48,290 nt of DNA from Caldithrix sp. (GTDB lineage: Bacteria; Zhuqueibacterota; Zhuqueibacteria; Thermofontimicrobiales; Sulfurfontimicrobiaceae). The position numbers were made by a program, and so were the translations under genes. The stretch lies in assembly GCA_020722815.1 (NCBI GenBank), contig DYKB01000055.1, positions 1-48,290 of the forward strand, given 5' to 3'. The notes beneath the pieces are model-generated. The model saw only the letters and a program-made list of their open reading frames with translations. It ran no database searches and had not been told where the DNA came from. Positions 25,418 to 33,640 of the stretch are shown here, piece after piece. Position 1 is the first letter of the stretch. Each line of letters begins with the position of its first letter.

Positions 25418-27562
25418 ATGTGGCGAAAATTATTTGTAGTACACATATTTTTATTTATCACGTTATCATTATTTAATGTCACCTGTAGTTTTAAAACCCC
25501 CAAAACGCCTGAATTTGAGACAGAAATAAATCTCCCTATTTCAAATGAAAAATTCCTCATGTCCGACTTAGCTGATGATGAAAAATTTCTGTATGCCGAT
25601 GCGAATAATGAATTTGGATTTATCATTGAAGGCGATATTGATACGACAAAAGTCGAAAATGCCCTGAAATTTAATGATCCCATCGCCGATCGGGGAGCCT
25701 TTTACATCGGTGCCTTCCGAATTGCTTCGCCCGAAACCTTACGTGATTCAAATCTCAGCCTGGCGGGTTTCTGGGGCGCCGCCAGCGGTCTGAATGGCCA
25801 GCGCGTACCAGTTCCACCATTTGATTTCTCACTTGGTGCCGGAAAAGTAAAAAGTAATACTTTTCCGGAATTTGTCACCCTGACCATCGATTCCGGCTTT
25901 GTCCTCATTGGTCTGACAAATAATCTTGGAATCCCGCTGGGATTGCCTTTAACGCTCGTGCTGAAAGACAGCAATTCCCAAACGAATCAAACCCAGGAAA
26001 TTGCCCGATTCGACTATGATACCCCCATCCAGAATGGCGAAACTATTTTTAAACTGGCCGATTTAAGTCAAAAAACGATTTCCAATCGGCTCTTCACCGA
26101 GTTAATTGGGCATTCCGATGGCACCGGCACTGAACAATTGACGATTGATACAGAAACACAACGACTGGTAATTACCCTGGGGATTACCGAACTTCTTGCC
26201 AAACGGGCAACGGCCCGAATTCCGCGTTTAAAATTATATCGTGAGGATTGGCTCAAATTAACTGATGAAGCCAATCAAATCAGCATGAATTCAGCGCGTT
26301 TCAAAAAATGCAATTTAAAATTAAAAGTCGTCAGCCATTTGACGATGTCTACTGACTTTAACTTGATTTTTAAGCATATTTTCGATGATCAGGGAAAGCC
26401 ATTTTCAACAAAATTGCGATTAACCAATAACGAGATTATCAATCTGGAAGAAGATTTAAGCGGCTGGTATTTAAAGGCCGATGAGACATTGGGAGAATTA
26501 AATCCGCAGATTCAAATCGTCGCCGAAGGTATCACCGATAGCAGTGGCAGCGAAATCCTCACCGTCACTTTTAAAGACTCAATAGTTGTGGATGCCCGCT
26601 TGGAAAATGTTGAGATGGATTTTGTCCGGGGTAGTATAAACCGATTAAGGGTTGATGTGGATCCCAAAGTACAAAAAGTTGATTTTGACCAGGAAATCCC
26701 ACAGGTTAAATTTCGGAATACAAAACTCCAGGTCGAAATTAACAATCGTATTGCTTTCCCTTTGGAATTAAATCTTTCTTTTTCAGGACGAAAGAAATCT
26801 GGCCAAACCGAAATTTACGAATTTCGAAATAAAGTTATAGAATCGGCCCGCTTACTTCCCAATCAAACCGAGCCGGAAGAGGTCACAACTATTTTAACGC
26901 TTTCAAATGATGAACAATTTGATCGATTGGTTAATTTAATTCCCGATGAAATCACGATTCGTGGCGGTGTTTTGCTTGGCCAATACGGTAAAATCGGTCA
27001 GGTAAGCCGAACTGATTATATTTATGGTAAATTTGCTTTTAAGGCACCTTTCGAGTATTCATTTAATGATACCACAATTGCTTTTGATACGACTTATATT
27101 CAGATTAAGCCCGAAGGTTGGGAAATACCAGCACCGAAAAATATTGATCATTCAATCAGTGCGAAAATGACCAATGAAATCACCAGTACCACCTTAAAAG
27201 CTGTAATTGAGAATAAATTGCCAGTTTCAGCGGATATCATCTTTCGGTTTGATACTTCCGCCAGCAAGGTATTTTCTGACAGCCGCTGTGCTATCGAAAG
27301 AATCGTTAATGTTAAATCAGGAATCGTTGGAAAAGATGGCTTTGTAGAAAAAGCAGTTCTGGATTCAATTTCTTTTACCCTTGACGAAAAAGAGTTCGAT
27401 TTATTTAAAAATAGTGAAAGCCAACCCAAAATCGTTATCCTGGGAGTCAAATTGGGATTTAAAGGAACAAAAGGCGAATATTATAAAATTATGGCCGATG
27501 ATTATTTGCATATTAAACAGAGCTTTTTAAGTTTCCTTTATCCTGTTAAGAATGATGACTAA
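25418..27562 (+). CDS. unknown envelope protein with beta-rich repeats, probably exported
   Basis: A 714-residue protein with an N-terminal hydrophobic signal (LFVVHIFLFITLSLFNVTC). The Cys at the end may be a lipidation site, though the lipobox is poor. The remainder is rich in alternating beta-type sequence. Segments such as NTKLQVEINNRIAFPLELNLSFSG and TLKAVIENKLPVSADIIFRF look like repeated LEA14/Ig-like sandwiches (N-x-LPVSADI, N-RIAFPLEL). I recognise no named family. The ATG follows CTGGAG and the gene stands alone between two terminators. A periplasmic or outer-membrane-associated structural role is plausible; no catalytic motif is visible. Confidence 0.6.
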   Translation: MWRKLFVVHIFLFITLSLFNVTCSFKTPKTPEFETEINLPISNEKFLMSDLADDEKFLYADANNEFGFIIEGDIDTTKVENALKFNDPIADRGAFYIGAFRIASPETLRDSNLSLAGFWGAASGLNGQRVPVPPFDFSLGAGKVKSNTFPEFVTLTIDSGFVLIGLTNNLGIPLGLPLTLVLKDSNSQTNQTQEIARFDYDTPIQNGETIFKLADLSQKTISNRLFTELIGHSDGTGTEQLTIDTETQRLVITLGITELLAKRATARIPRLKLYREDWLKLTDEANQISMNSARFKKCNLKLKVVSHLTMSTDFNLIFKHIFDDQGKPFSTKLRLTNNEIINLEEDLSGWYLKADETLGELNPQIQIVAEGITDSSGSEILTVTFKDSIVVDARLENVEMDFVRGSINRLRVDVDPKVQKVDFDQEIPQVKFRNTKLQVEINNRIAFPLELNLSFSGRKKSGQTEIYEFRNKVIESARLLPNQTEPEEVTTILTLSNDEQFDRLVNLIPDEITIRGGVLLGQYGKIGQVSRTDYIYGKFAFKAPFEYSFNDTTIAFDTTYIQIKPEGWEIPAPKNIDHSISAKMTNEITSTTLKAVIENKLPVSADIIFRFDTSASKVFSDSRCAIERIVNVKSGIVGKDGFVEKAVLDSISFTLDEKEFDLFKNSESQPKIVILGVKLGFKGTKGEYYKIMADDYLHIKQSFLSFLYPVKNDD

Positions 27563-27602
27563 AAAAAATGCCCTGGTTCAAATTAACAGGGCATCTCTTT
27601 TC
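27561..27602 (+). terminator. intrinsic terminator
   Basis: An 8-bp stem (ATGCCCTG / CAGGGCAT, 27568-27575 and 27587-27594) with an A-rich 5' flank and T-rich 3' flank overlaps the stop of the 714-residue protein gene. The A-rich 5' side means it could also work for minus-strand transcripts. The remaining 27603-27830 interval holds nothing recognisable. Confidence 0.7.
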
Positions 27603-27830
27603 ACATGGTATTCAACACTTAACATTCATTATTTTTACATAATTTACCTGATTCAATTCCACGAAATAACGATTCAACCCTATCAACTGAATCGTTAGCA
27701 GGTAAAACCATCTGCTCTCCACATTATTTATTTACAATAATCGACCAATCTGAAATCAAAAAAATAAGGGCTCGCTGTCCTGGTTGTCTCGAAAACCGGC
27801 ATTCAAGAAGCCTGCCTATTCATTTTTCAC

Positions 27831-28418
27831 CTATGAACGCTTCTTTGTTTTAGCACATTCATCTTTTTTCTTTAGATAATCCTCAAACGAGATCTTCTTC
27901 TTATAACACTCACCCTCAATATAGCCTAAAATATTAATGAAAGTTTCCGGTGGAACAAATCCAGGCACAATCGTAATCGCCTCGCCTGTAGCATCAAAAA
28001 AGCCCAGCGAAGGAAATCCAGAAACCTGAAAAGCACGGGTTAACTCAATATTCGTAAAGGATTGCCCTTTATAAGTGACCGTCTTTGAACCATCTTCGGC
28101 ATCAATTCGAACGGTAACATAATCTTCAGCCAATTTTTTTGCGACCGCAGCGTCCCTGAAAGTTTTTTCATCCAGCACCTTACACCAGTGACACCAATCT
28201 GTATAAAAATCAACGATCATCGGTTTTTTTTCGGCTATGGCTTTTTTAAGTCCCTCATTAAAACCAAGCCATTTTACCTTAGCGTTTTTGCCGGTATTTT
28301 TGCCGGTTTGTTCGATTTGATTACCATTTGAATTTTGCTTGCTATCCGCATTCGAAGTGCAACTTAATAATACAAAAGCTAATAGGATAACTAAACTTAC
28401 CACATACAGTCGTTTCAT
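27831..28418 (-). CDS. thioredoxin-fold lipoprotein with CHWC active site
   Basis: A 195-residue protein with a lipoprotein signal (MKRLYVVSLVILLAFVLLSC; lipobox LLSC, Cys20) and a thioredoxin_7/DsbD-gamma-like domain. The active site is Cys76-His-Trp-Cys79 in FYTDWCHWCK and the cis-Pro segment is SGFPSLGFF. It should act in the periplasm or on the outer membrane as a thiol oxidoreductase. The ATG at 28418 follows AAAGGAG; an upstream in-frame start nine codons earlier would overlap that site. It stands upstream of no clear partner, but the next minus-strand genes are also redox proteins. The Lys-rich C-terminal tail is unusual. Confidence 0.85.
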   Translation of the reverse strand: MKRLYVVSLVILLAFVLLSCTSNADSKQNSNGNQIEQTGKNTGKNAKVKWLGFNEGLKKAIAEKKPMIVDFYTDWCHWCKVLDEKTFRDAAVAKKLAEDYVTVRIDAEDGSKTVTYKGQSFTNIELTRAFQVSGFPSLGFFDATGEAITIVPGFVPPETFINILGYIEGECYKKKISFEDYLKKKDECAKTKKRS

Positions 28419-28679
28419 AAAATCTCCTTTTGATGAATTGCCCATAAATTTTTAATATTATTTTTATTGATTTCAAGATTAATTGATTATTAGATGTATG
28501 CGAAAGAAAAATGATTCAATTAAAAAGGATACAATTGTTGAAAACGCGTGATAATACTCAATAGAGAATGCATGATACAATTTTGAAGGATCATCTCAAA
28601 GAAGGTAAGATAAACTAACCATATCGGACGAATTTCTAACGGCCGGCTGAGCTAACAAGTCTATCTCACCTTCCAAGAT

Positions 28680-29015
28680 TTAAATATCCAGTGTCTTTTC
28701 CGGTGGTCGTCGTTCAGGAATCTGTTTGTGTGGTATTTTATTATCTATCCAATCCTGAGATACATAAAGCCAACAGTAACAGGCACCATGTTCTTCAATA
28801 TCCGGTTTGGCATAGATACAGGGACAAATAATATCCTTATCCTTCTCAAAAACACCCGTTGCGGGACGACAGGGACAGGTGCGGTAGGTATATCGCTCCC
28901 CATTCGTTAACAGTCCCATCAGCAAGGGCTCTACGATTTCCATATCCGGATTGAGAATCAGACCCTGAGTTGGTGCAAATTTTTTTAGCACCTCTAAGTA
29001 TTTGGCAATTGTCAT
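28680..29015 (-). CDS. ferredoxin:thioredoxin (glutaredoxin) reductase catalytic chain
   Basis: A 111-residue protein with the six-cysteine signature of FTR beta: Cys47-Pro-Cys49, Cys64-Pro-Cys66 and Cys79-Tyr-Cys81 (usually CHC). These hold a 4Fe-4S cluster beside a redox disulfide and pass electrons from ferredoxin to a disulfide protein. The spacings (14 and 12 residues between the pairs) differ a little from plant and cyanobacterial FTR. No variable (alpha) subunit is seen. The start overlaps the stop of a glutaredoxin-like gene by ATGA, so the two are translationally coupled and are likely partners: ferredoxin to FTR to glutaredoxin-like protein. Confidence 0.85.
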   Translation of the reverse strand: MTIAKYLEVLKKFAPTQGLILNPDMEIVEPLLMGLLTNGERYTYRTCPCRPATGVFEKDKDIICPCIYAKPDIEEHGACYCWLYVSQDWIDNKIPHKQIPERRPPEKTLDI

Positions 29016-29284
29016 GGTATATTCAACACCTCCTTTACACCCTCATAATCTTCACCGATTACGGCCTCGTTACCAACTACCATCGTAGGGAATGAGTAAC
29101 GAGGGTTAATCGGTTGCAAAAATCGAAGAACCTGTCTTTTTTCTTCCTGCGGTAAGAGATCATAATCCACTATCAATGATTTAACTTGATTTATATCTAA
29201 AAACTTTTTCATTCGGATACAGCGCGGGCAGGTACTCAGCGCAAATAAAATGGGTATCCGGTTTTTCACCTCATATTCGTACAT
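29012..29284 (-). CDS. glutaredoxin-like protein with CPRC site
   Basis: A 90-residue glutaredoxin/NrdH-size protein with a Cys19-Pro-Arg-Cys22 redox motif after the first strand (ILFALSTCPRCIRMKKFL). The cis-Pro region is RYSFPTMVVGNEAVIGED, typical of glutaredoxins. It lacks a clear glutathione-specific signature. It sits between the bcp peroxiredoxin and the FTR catalytic chain, overlapping the latter. The arrangement implies a chain from ferredoxin through FTR and this protein to the peroxiredoxin. The ATG follows CAGGAG. Confidence 0.8.
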   Translation of the reverse strand: MYEYEVKNRIPILFALSTCPRCIRMKKFLDINQVKSLIVDYDLLPQEEKRQVLRFLQPINPRYSFPTMVVGNEAVIGEDYEGVKEVLNIP

Positions 29285-29310
29285 GTAAAATCTCCTGGTT
29301 GATCAATTTA

Positions 29311-29766
29311 TTATTTTAAACTGGCAAGAACCTCTTCAGCATGACCTGCGACTTTCACTTTTTCGAATATCTTCAGAATCTTCCCGTCTTCATCGATAAT
29401 AAACGTCGTGCGCAAAATTCCCCAATAAGTCTTGCCATACATACTCTTTTCACCCCATACGCCATAAGATTCAGCTACTTTATGGTACAGGTCACTTAAT
29501 AGGGTGAAATTCAGGTTATATTTTTTAATAAATTTTTGATGCGATTCGACTGTATCCGGACTGACACCCAGAATGACGGCTTTTTGGGTTTCAATTTTGG
29601 GTAAATTATCCCGAAATCCACAGGCTTCCTTGGTACAGCCGCTGGTATCATCTTTCGGATAGAAGTAAAGGACGACTTTCTTGCCATGTAAATTTGACAG
29701 GGTGACACTTTCGTTTTTATCGGATAATAATGTAAAATCAGGGGCTTTATCTCCAACTTTTAACAT
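29311..29766 (-). CDS. bcp: thiol peroxidase of the Bcp/PrxQ family
   Basis: A 151-residue peroxiredoxin. The peroxidatic Cys44 lies in DDTSGCTKEACGFRD and the resolving Cys49 is five residues later, as in the atypical 2-Cys PrxQ group. It reduces hydrogen peroxide and organic hydroperoxides in the cytosol. It heads a three-gene minus-strand operon with a glutaredoxin-like gene (26 bases downstream) and an FTR catalytic chain, which likely re-reduce it. Length and motifs are normal for the family. Confidence 0.9.
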   Translation of the reverse strand: MLKVGDKAPDFTLLSDKNESVTLSNLHGKKVVLYFYPKDDTSGCTKEACGFRDNLPKIETQKAVILGVSPDTVESHQKFIKKYNLNFTLLSDLYHKVAESYGVWGEKSMYGKTYWGILRTTFIIDEDGKILKIFEKVKVAGHAEEVLASLK

Positions 29767-30291
29767 TGTTAATTTCCTCTATTTTTTTTAATTTATATGT
29801 TTTTATGTATGAATAATTTTTTATAAGAATTATCGATCAAACGTCCATTGAAACAAATTTTATTTTCACCAGTCGGTGTTTTCAGAAAGGTTCTTTTTAA
29901 TAATAACTTAAACCTTTACAAACAGTTAAGAGTTTCAAATTTGAAATGTTACCTGTTTATAAAGCATCATTCAATCAAAAAGATCAGGACACCATTCAAA
30001 TGGTGGTTATGCGATGAATTCAATTTAATTTTAATTCATTAAATCAATCCAGAATCCGACATAAAATTTTATATTCTAGAGGCCATAACATCATAAATTA
30101 CATTGCTGTTAAAGCTTTTGTAATATACATGTAATATTTAAATTGCATATTACCAGTTCAATAACTATATTATCAATAGCAGGTTGCTTGACAATAAACA
30201 CGACTTGATTTCGTTATTTCCAGTCGCTATTGAATATTATTACTTTTTGAAAACACTTAATTAGATACAAGACTGAAAAGAGAGATTCAAA
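29767..30291. other. divergent control region of bcp operon and phoB-type gene
   Basis: About 525 AT-rich bases between divergently read operons. Besides the Pho-box-like repeat at 30119-30136 it has TTGACA at 30188-30193 with only a weak -10 (CGTTAT) 18 bases on. A 64-codon frame at 29848 has no ribosome site and looks like chance. Confidence 0.45.
30119..30136 (+). promoter_or_regulatory. Pho-box-like direct repeat upstream of the response regulator gene
   Basis: TGTAATA-TACA-TGTAATA is a perfect 7-base direct repeat with a 4-base spacer, hence an 11-base period as in PhoB boxes. A possible third half-site, TGTTAAA, lies at 30107-30113. It is about 155 bases upstream of the ATG at 30292. 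A similar repeat, TGTAACA-ATTT-TTTAACA, lies upstream of the TonB receptor. It suggests autoregulation. Confidence 0.4.
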
Positions 30292-30972
30292 ATGAGTGAT
30301 AGAATTGTCATTATTGAAGACGATCCAGATATTTGTGAGATCCTCAAATTTAATCTCGAACAATCTGGATATGAAGCCAGCGTTTATTACGATGGTCAGA
30401 AGGGTTATGAAGCAATCATACAGGCACCACCGGATTTGATTTTACTGGATTTAATGCTGCCCGGAATGAATGGATTGGAGATTGCTCGAAAATTACGTTT
30501 TGAAGATAGAACACGGGATATTCCAATCATTATAATAACTGCCCGTTCCGAAGAATTCGATATTTTGCATGGTCTGGAGCAGGGGGCTGATGATTATATT
30601 ACCAAACCATTTCGACCACGCGAGGTTATTGCCCGGGTGAAGGCGCTTTTGCGTCGTCATAAACGCGATGAAGATCAAATTTATCGGCTTGGAGATTTCT
30701 CCATTAATTTTTCACGTCATACGGTGAATGCAGGTAATAAAAACCTTGACTTGACCCCGAAAGAATTTAGTTTATTAAAAGCGTTAATCCAGGCGAAGGG
30801 GCGTGTTCTGTCCCGCGATCAGTTACTCGATCAGGTCTGGGGTTATGATTATTACGGGGAAGTTAGAACGGTTGATGTGCATGTACGACGCCTTCGCAAG
30901 AAACTCGATAATTTAGCCGATGTCATCGAAACGGTAAAAGGTTTTGGTTATCGGATTAAAATAAACGAATGA
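30292..30972 (+). CDS. PhoB-like OmpR-family response regulator
   Basis: A 226-residue regulator. The receiver has the acidic cluster EDD (9-11), phosphoacceptor Asp53 in LLDLMLPG, and the conserved Lys in YITKPF. The C-terminal winged helix has LTPKEFSLLKAL, and RTVDVHVRRLRKKL in the recognition region. The adjacent kinase is PhoR-like (PAS, HisKA), and a PstS-like protein lies nearby, so phosphate control is likely. The ATG follows GAGAG and the gene is 7 bases from the kinase gene. The symbol phoB would be reasonable but rests on context. Confidence 0.85.
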   Translation: MSDRIVIIEDDPDICEILKFNLEQSGYEASVYYDGQKGYEAIIQAPPDLILLDLMLPGMNGLEIARKLRFEDRTRDIPIIIITARSEEFDILHGLEQGADDYITKPFRPREVIARVKALLRRHKRDEDQIYRLGDFSINFSRHTVNAGNKNLDLTPKEFSLLKALIQAKGRVLSRDQLLDQVWGYDYYGEVRTVDVHVRRLRKKLDNLADVIETVKGFGYRIKINE

Positions 30973-30979
30973 GGTTTCG

Positions 30980-32764
30980 ATGTTTTCCAAATTCAGATGG
31001 AATTTTGTTTTTAGTGTGTTATTAATTTCTATCATCGGATTTGTTTTTTTTGATTTTTTTTTATATTACAGCCTGAAAGATTATCTTTATCAACAAACCT
31101 TCCATGAAATGCGCCTGAAAACACATCTGGCTGTTTTTTGGCTGGAACAAAAACATCTTCAACCATTGCCCGACCATCTCGCTTCGCTGAATGATATCAC
31201 TTTCCAAATTCGGGACATTGTTAATTGTCGGGTGACTATTCTTGATTCCAGTGGCCGGGTGCTAACCGATACAGATGTCCCAACCGAGCGTATCCAATTT
31301 ATGGATAATCATTATAACCGGCCGGAAGTTCAGGACGCTTTAAAAAATGGCTGGGGTCAAATCTATCGGGAAAGCGATACAATTCGGCGCAAACTTTTTT
31401 ATACGGCCTTTTTAATCAATTATCAAACCAAAAAAGTTGGTTTTTTGCGGCTCGCCTATTATGCCGCCAATTTCGAAGCTTCTATTGATAAAATTCTGTC
31501 TTCTTTAATCATCGCCAATCTGGTCGGTCTGGCCATTTTGTTAATCTCTTCTCTTGTTTTAGGGGCATTGGTAACCATCCCAATTTTACAAATTGTCCGA
31601 ACAGCTCAAAAAATTGCAGCGGGAAACCTGGATAAAAAATTCTCTGTCAATCGTAAAGATGAAATTGGTCTTTTAAATGCAATTCTCAATCAATTAACCG
31701 AACGAATGCGCAACCAAATTCACGAAATTTCTTATGAACGTTCCAAATTACAGAATATCTTTACCAATCTGGATATTGGAATTATTGTGGTCGATCATCA
31801 AAAACGAGTATTACAGGCAAATCCGGAAATCTATCAAATTCTGGAAATAGCCACAAACGAAATTAAAGACCAGAATATCATCGACATATTATTTTCTGAG
31901 CCGTTATTGACTGATATTGGGCAAACCTTAACAACAGGGAATCGAAATAAAGGTGAAATGGTTTGTCTGCGAAATGAAAATAAAATATTTCTTAATTATA
32001 TTGTCATTCCTTTTACCACATCAGAAAGCGAACCCACCGGGGCATTGATTCAACTGCATAATATCACCGAATTAAAAACCCTTGAAGCGATCCGTCGCGA
32101 TTTTGTGGCGAATGCTTCACATGAACTTAAAACACCACTGACGGCCATCACTGGCTACGCTGAAACCTTGCTCGATGGGGCAATTGATGAACCATCTGCG
32201 CGTGTAAAATTTATCCGCCGAATTCGGGAACAGGCACAACGACTCGAATTTTTAATTGCCGATTTATTGAAACTATCTGAATTAGACCGGGAAAATGCCC
32301 TCGATATCAAACCCCGAATACTAAATTCCATTATCGAAGAAGTTATCGAGGACTTTAAGGACAAAGCACTCCAAAAAAATATTGAATTGAGCCTTAAATT
32401 GGCGGAAACTGTGAAGGTAAAAATTGATGAAGAAGGGATTCGTACCGTTTTTTCCAATCTCATTGATAATGCGATTAAATATACACCCGAAGGCGGACTG
32501 GTAACGGTTCGGATGAATCTGATACCCCATAATCGCGTACGGGTTGAAGTGATTGATACCGGGATTGGAATCGACCGGAAATATCACGAGCGTATTTTTC
32601 AACGATTTTACCGGGTTGATAAAGCACGATCCCGTTCATTGGGTGGCACCGGACTTGGATTGGCTATTGTGAAGCATATTATTGAGCAACATGGTGGCAA
32701 AATCCATATACAAAGTGAATTGGGAAGTGGGAGTTGTTTCTGGTTTGAATTAAAAGTTAGATAA
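30980..32764 (+). CDS. PhoR-like sensor histidine kinase
   Basis: A 594-residue membrane kinase. Two transmembrane helices (about 9-32 and 173-199) flank an extracytoplasmic sensory region with a Cache/sCache-like pattern (VTILDSSGRVLTDTD). A HAMP segment (about 200-250), a PAS domain (about 258-370), HisKA with the His in VANASHELKTPLTAI, and HATPase boxes NAIKYTPEGG, DTGIGI and GGTGLGLAIVKH follow. It pairs with the response regulator just upstream and shares its transcript. Its extracytoplasmic domain means it could sense a periplasmic cue directly, in contrast to E. coli PhoR, which has almost none. Confidence 0.9.
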   Translation: MFSKFRWNFVFSVLLISIIGFVFFDFFLYYSLKDYLYQQTFHEMRLKTHLAVFWLEQKHLQPLPDHLASLNDITFQIRDIVNCRVTILDSSGRVLTDTDVPTERIQFMDNHYNRPEVQDALKNGWGQIYRESDTIRRKLFYTAFLINYQTKKVGFLRLAYYAANFEASIDKILSSLIIANLVGLAILLISSLVLGALVTIPILQIVRTAQKIAAGNLDKKFSVNRKDEIGLLNAILNQLTERMRNQIHEISYERSKLQNIFTNLDIGIIVVDHQKRVLQANPEIYQILEIATNEIKDQNIIDILFSEPLLTDIGQTLTTGNRNKGEMVCLRNENKIFLNYIVIPFTTSESEPTGALIQLHNITELKTLEAIRRDFVANASHELKTPLTAITGYAETLLDGAIDEPSARVKFIRRIREQAQRLEFLIADLLKLSELDRENALDIKPRILNSIIEEVIEDFKDKALQKNIELSLKLAETVKVKIDEEGIRTVFSNLIDNAIKYTPEGGLVTVRMNLIPHNRVRVEVIDTGIGIDRKYHERIFQRFYRVDKARSRSLGGTGLGLAIVKHIIEQHGGKIHIQSELGSGSCFWFELKVR

Positions 32765-32802
32765 AATTATTTTTATATGGCATTTTTTGTCATCAAACCT
32801 AC

Positions 32803-33618
32803 TCAATAATTGCTCCATAGTGAAACATAACCAACTTCCGTGACTATTTTTTGCCCATCTCTTAATATCCAGTCAATCAAGGCTTTAATAGGACCGACAG
32901 GAGTATCAACCGTATATAAATAAAGATACCGAATGATCGGATAGGTATCCTTCTGGATATTCTCAATACTTGCATCAATTCCATTAATTTTACAATGTTT
33001 TATTCGGGGGCCATAGGCAACGCCCCCAAATCCGATGGCATCAGAATTTAGCGCTATCGCTTCAACCAGTGCTCTCGTTGTTAAAAAATTTTGTACGTTT
33101 GAGGTATATGCTTCACCATCCAGCACATGCTCCTTAAAATAAAGATAAGTGCCAGAATTGGGAGGACGAATATAAATTTTTATTGGCGCGTCTATTCCTC
33201 CCACTTCATGCCAATTTTGGATTTCACCCCGAAAAATCTTTTTCAGTTGAACGGTTGATAAATTTTTTACAGGATTAGCCGGATGAAGATAAATGCTCAA
33301 GGCATCTTTGGCAACGAGAAAACTCATCCCAATTTTTCCAAATCGTTCAGCCAATAATTTCACTTCCGCTGGTCGCATTGGTCGTGAAGCCAGGCAAATA
33401 TCGACGTCCCCGTTAATGAGGGCTTTTATTCCGGACTCGGTTCCAACCCCTTCGACATAGACTGAGATCGATGGATGAAGTTTCATATATTCCTCAGCCC
33501 ATCTGGAGGCCAGAATCATCATAGTATCCGATCCTTTCAGTCGAATAATTTGAGGTTTTTGTTGATGAACCGGGTGGCAGTGCATAATTAAAAGCAAAAT
33601 TATCAGAAAATTGCGCAT
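32803..33618 (-). CDS. PstS-like phosphate-binding protein
   Basis: A 271-residue periplasmic-binding protein of the PBP-like/PstS type with an N-terminal signal (MRNFLIILLLIMHCHP; possible lipidation Cys). Ligand-site segments are LKGSDTMM near the start, GVGTESGIKALINGDVDICLASR, and IRPPNSGTYLYFKEHV with the usual Ser-Gly-Thr. It binds phosphate or a related oxyanion. No pstCAB transporter is in the window, so it may serve a remote transporter or act as a sensor or scavenger. It lies 22 bases after an M28 peptidase gene and convergent to the PhoR-like kinase. Confidence 0.8.
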   Translation of the reverse strand: MRNFLIILLLIMHCHPVHQQKPQIIRLKGSDTMMILASRWAEEYMKLHPSISVYVEGVGTESGIKALINGDVDICLASRPMRPAEVKLLAERFGKIGMSFLVAKDALSIYLHPANPVKNLSTVQLKKIFRGEIQNWHEVGGIDAPIKIYIRPPNSGTYLYFKEHVLDGEAYTSNVQNFLTTRALVEAIALNSDAIGFGGVAYGPRIKHCKINGIDASIENIQKDTYPIIRYLYLYTVDTPVGPIKALIDWILRDGQKIVTEVGYVSLWSNY

Positions 33619-33640
33619 TATTCAAGTCCTTTGTAAAAAT

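Noticed and set aside
29848..30042. 64-codon frame between bcp and the phoB-type gene
   Set aside because: AT-rich, no ribosome site, no family resemblance; likely chance.
32155..32602. Two minus-strand frames opposite the PhoR-like kinase
   Set aside because: Antisense shadows of the HisKA/HATPase region.
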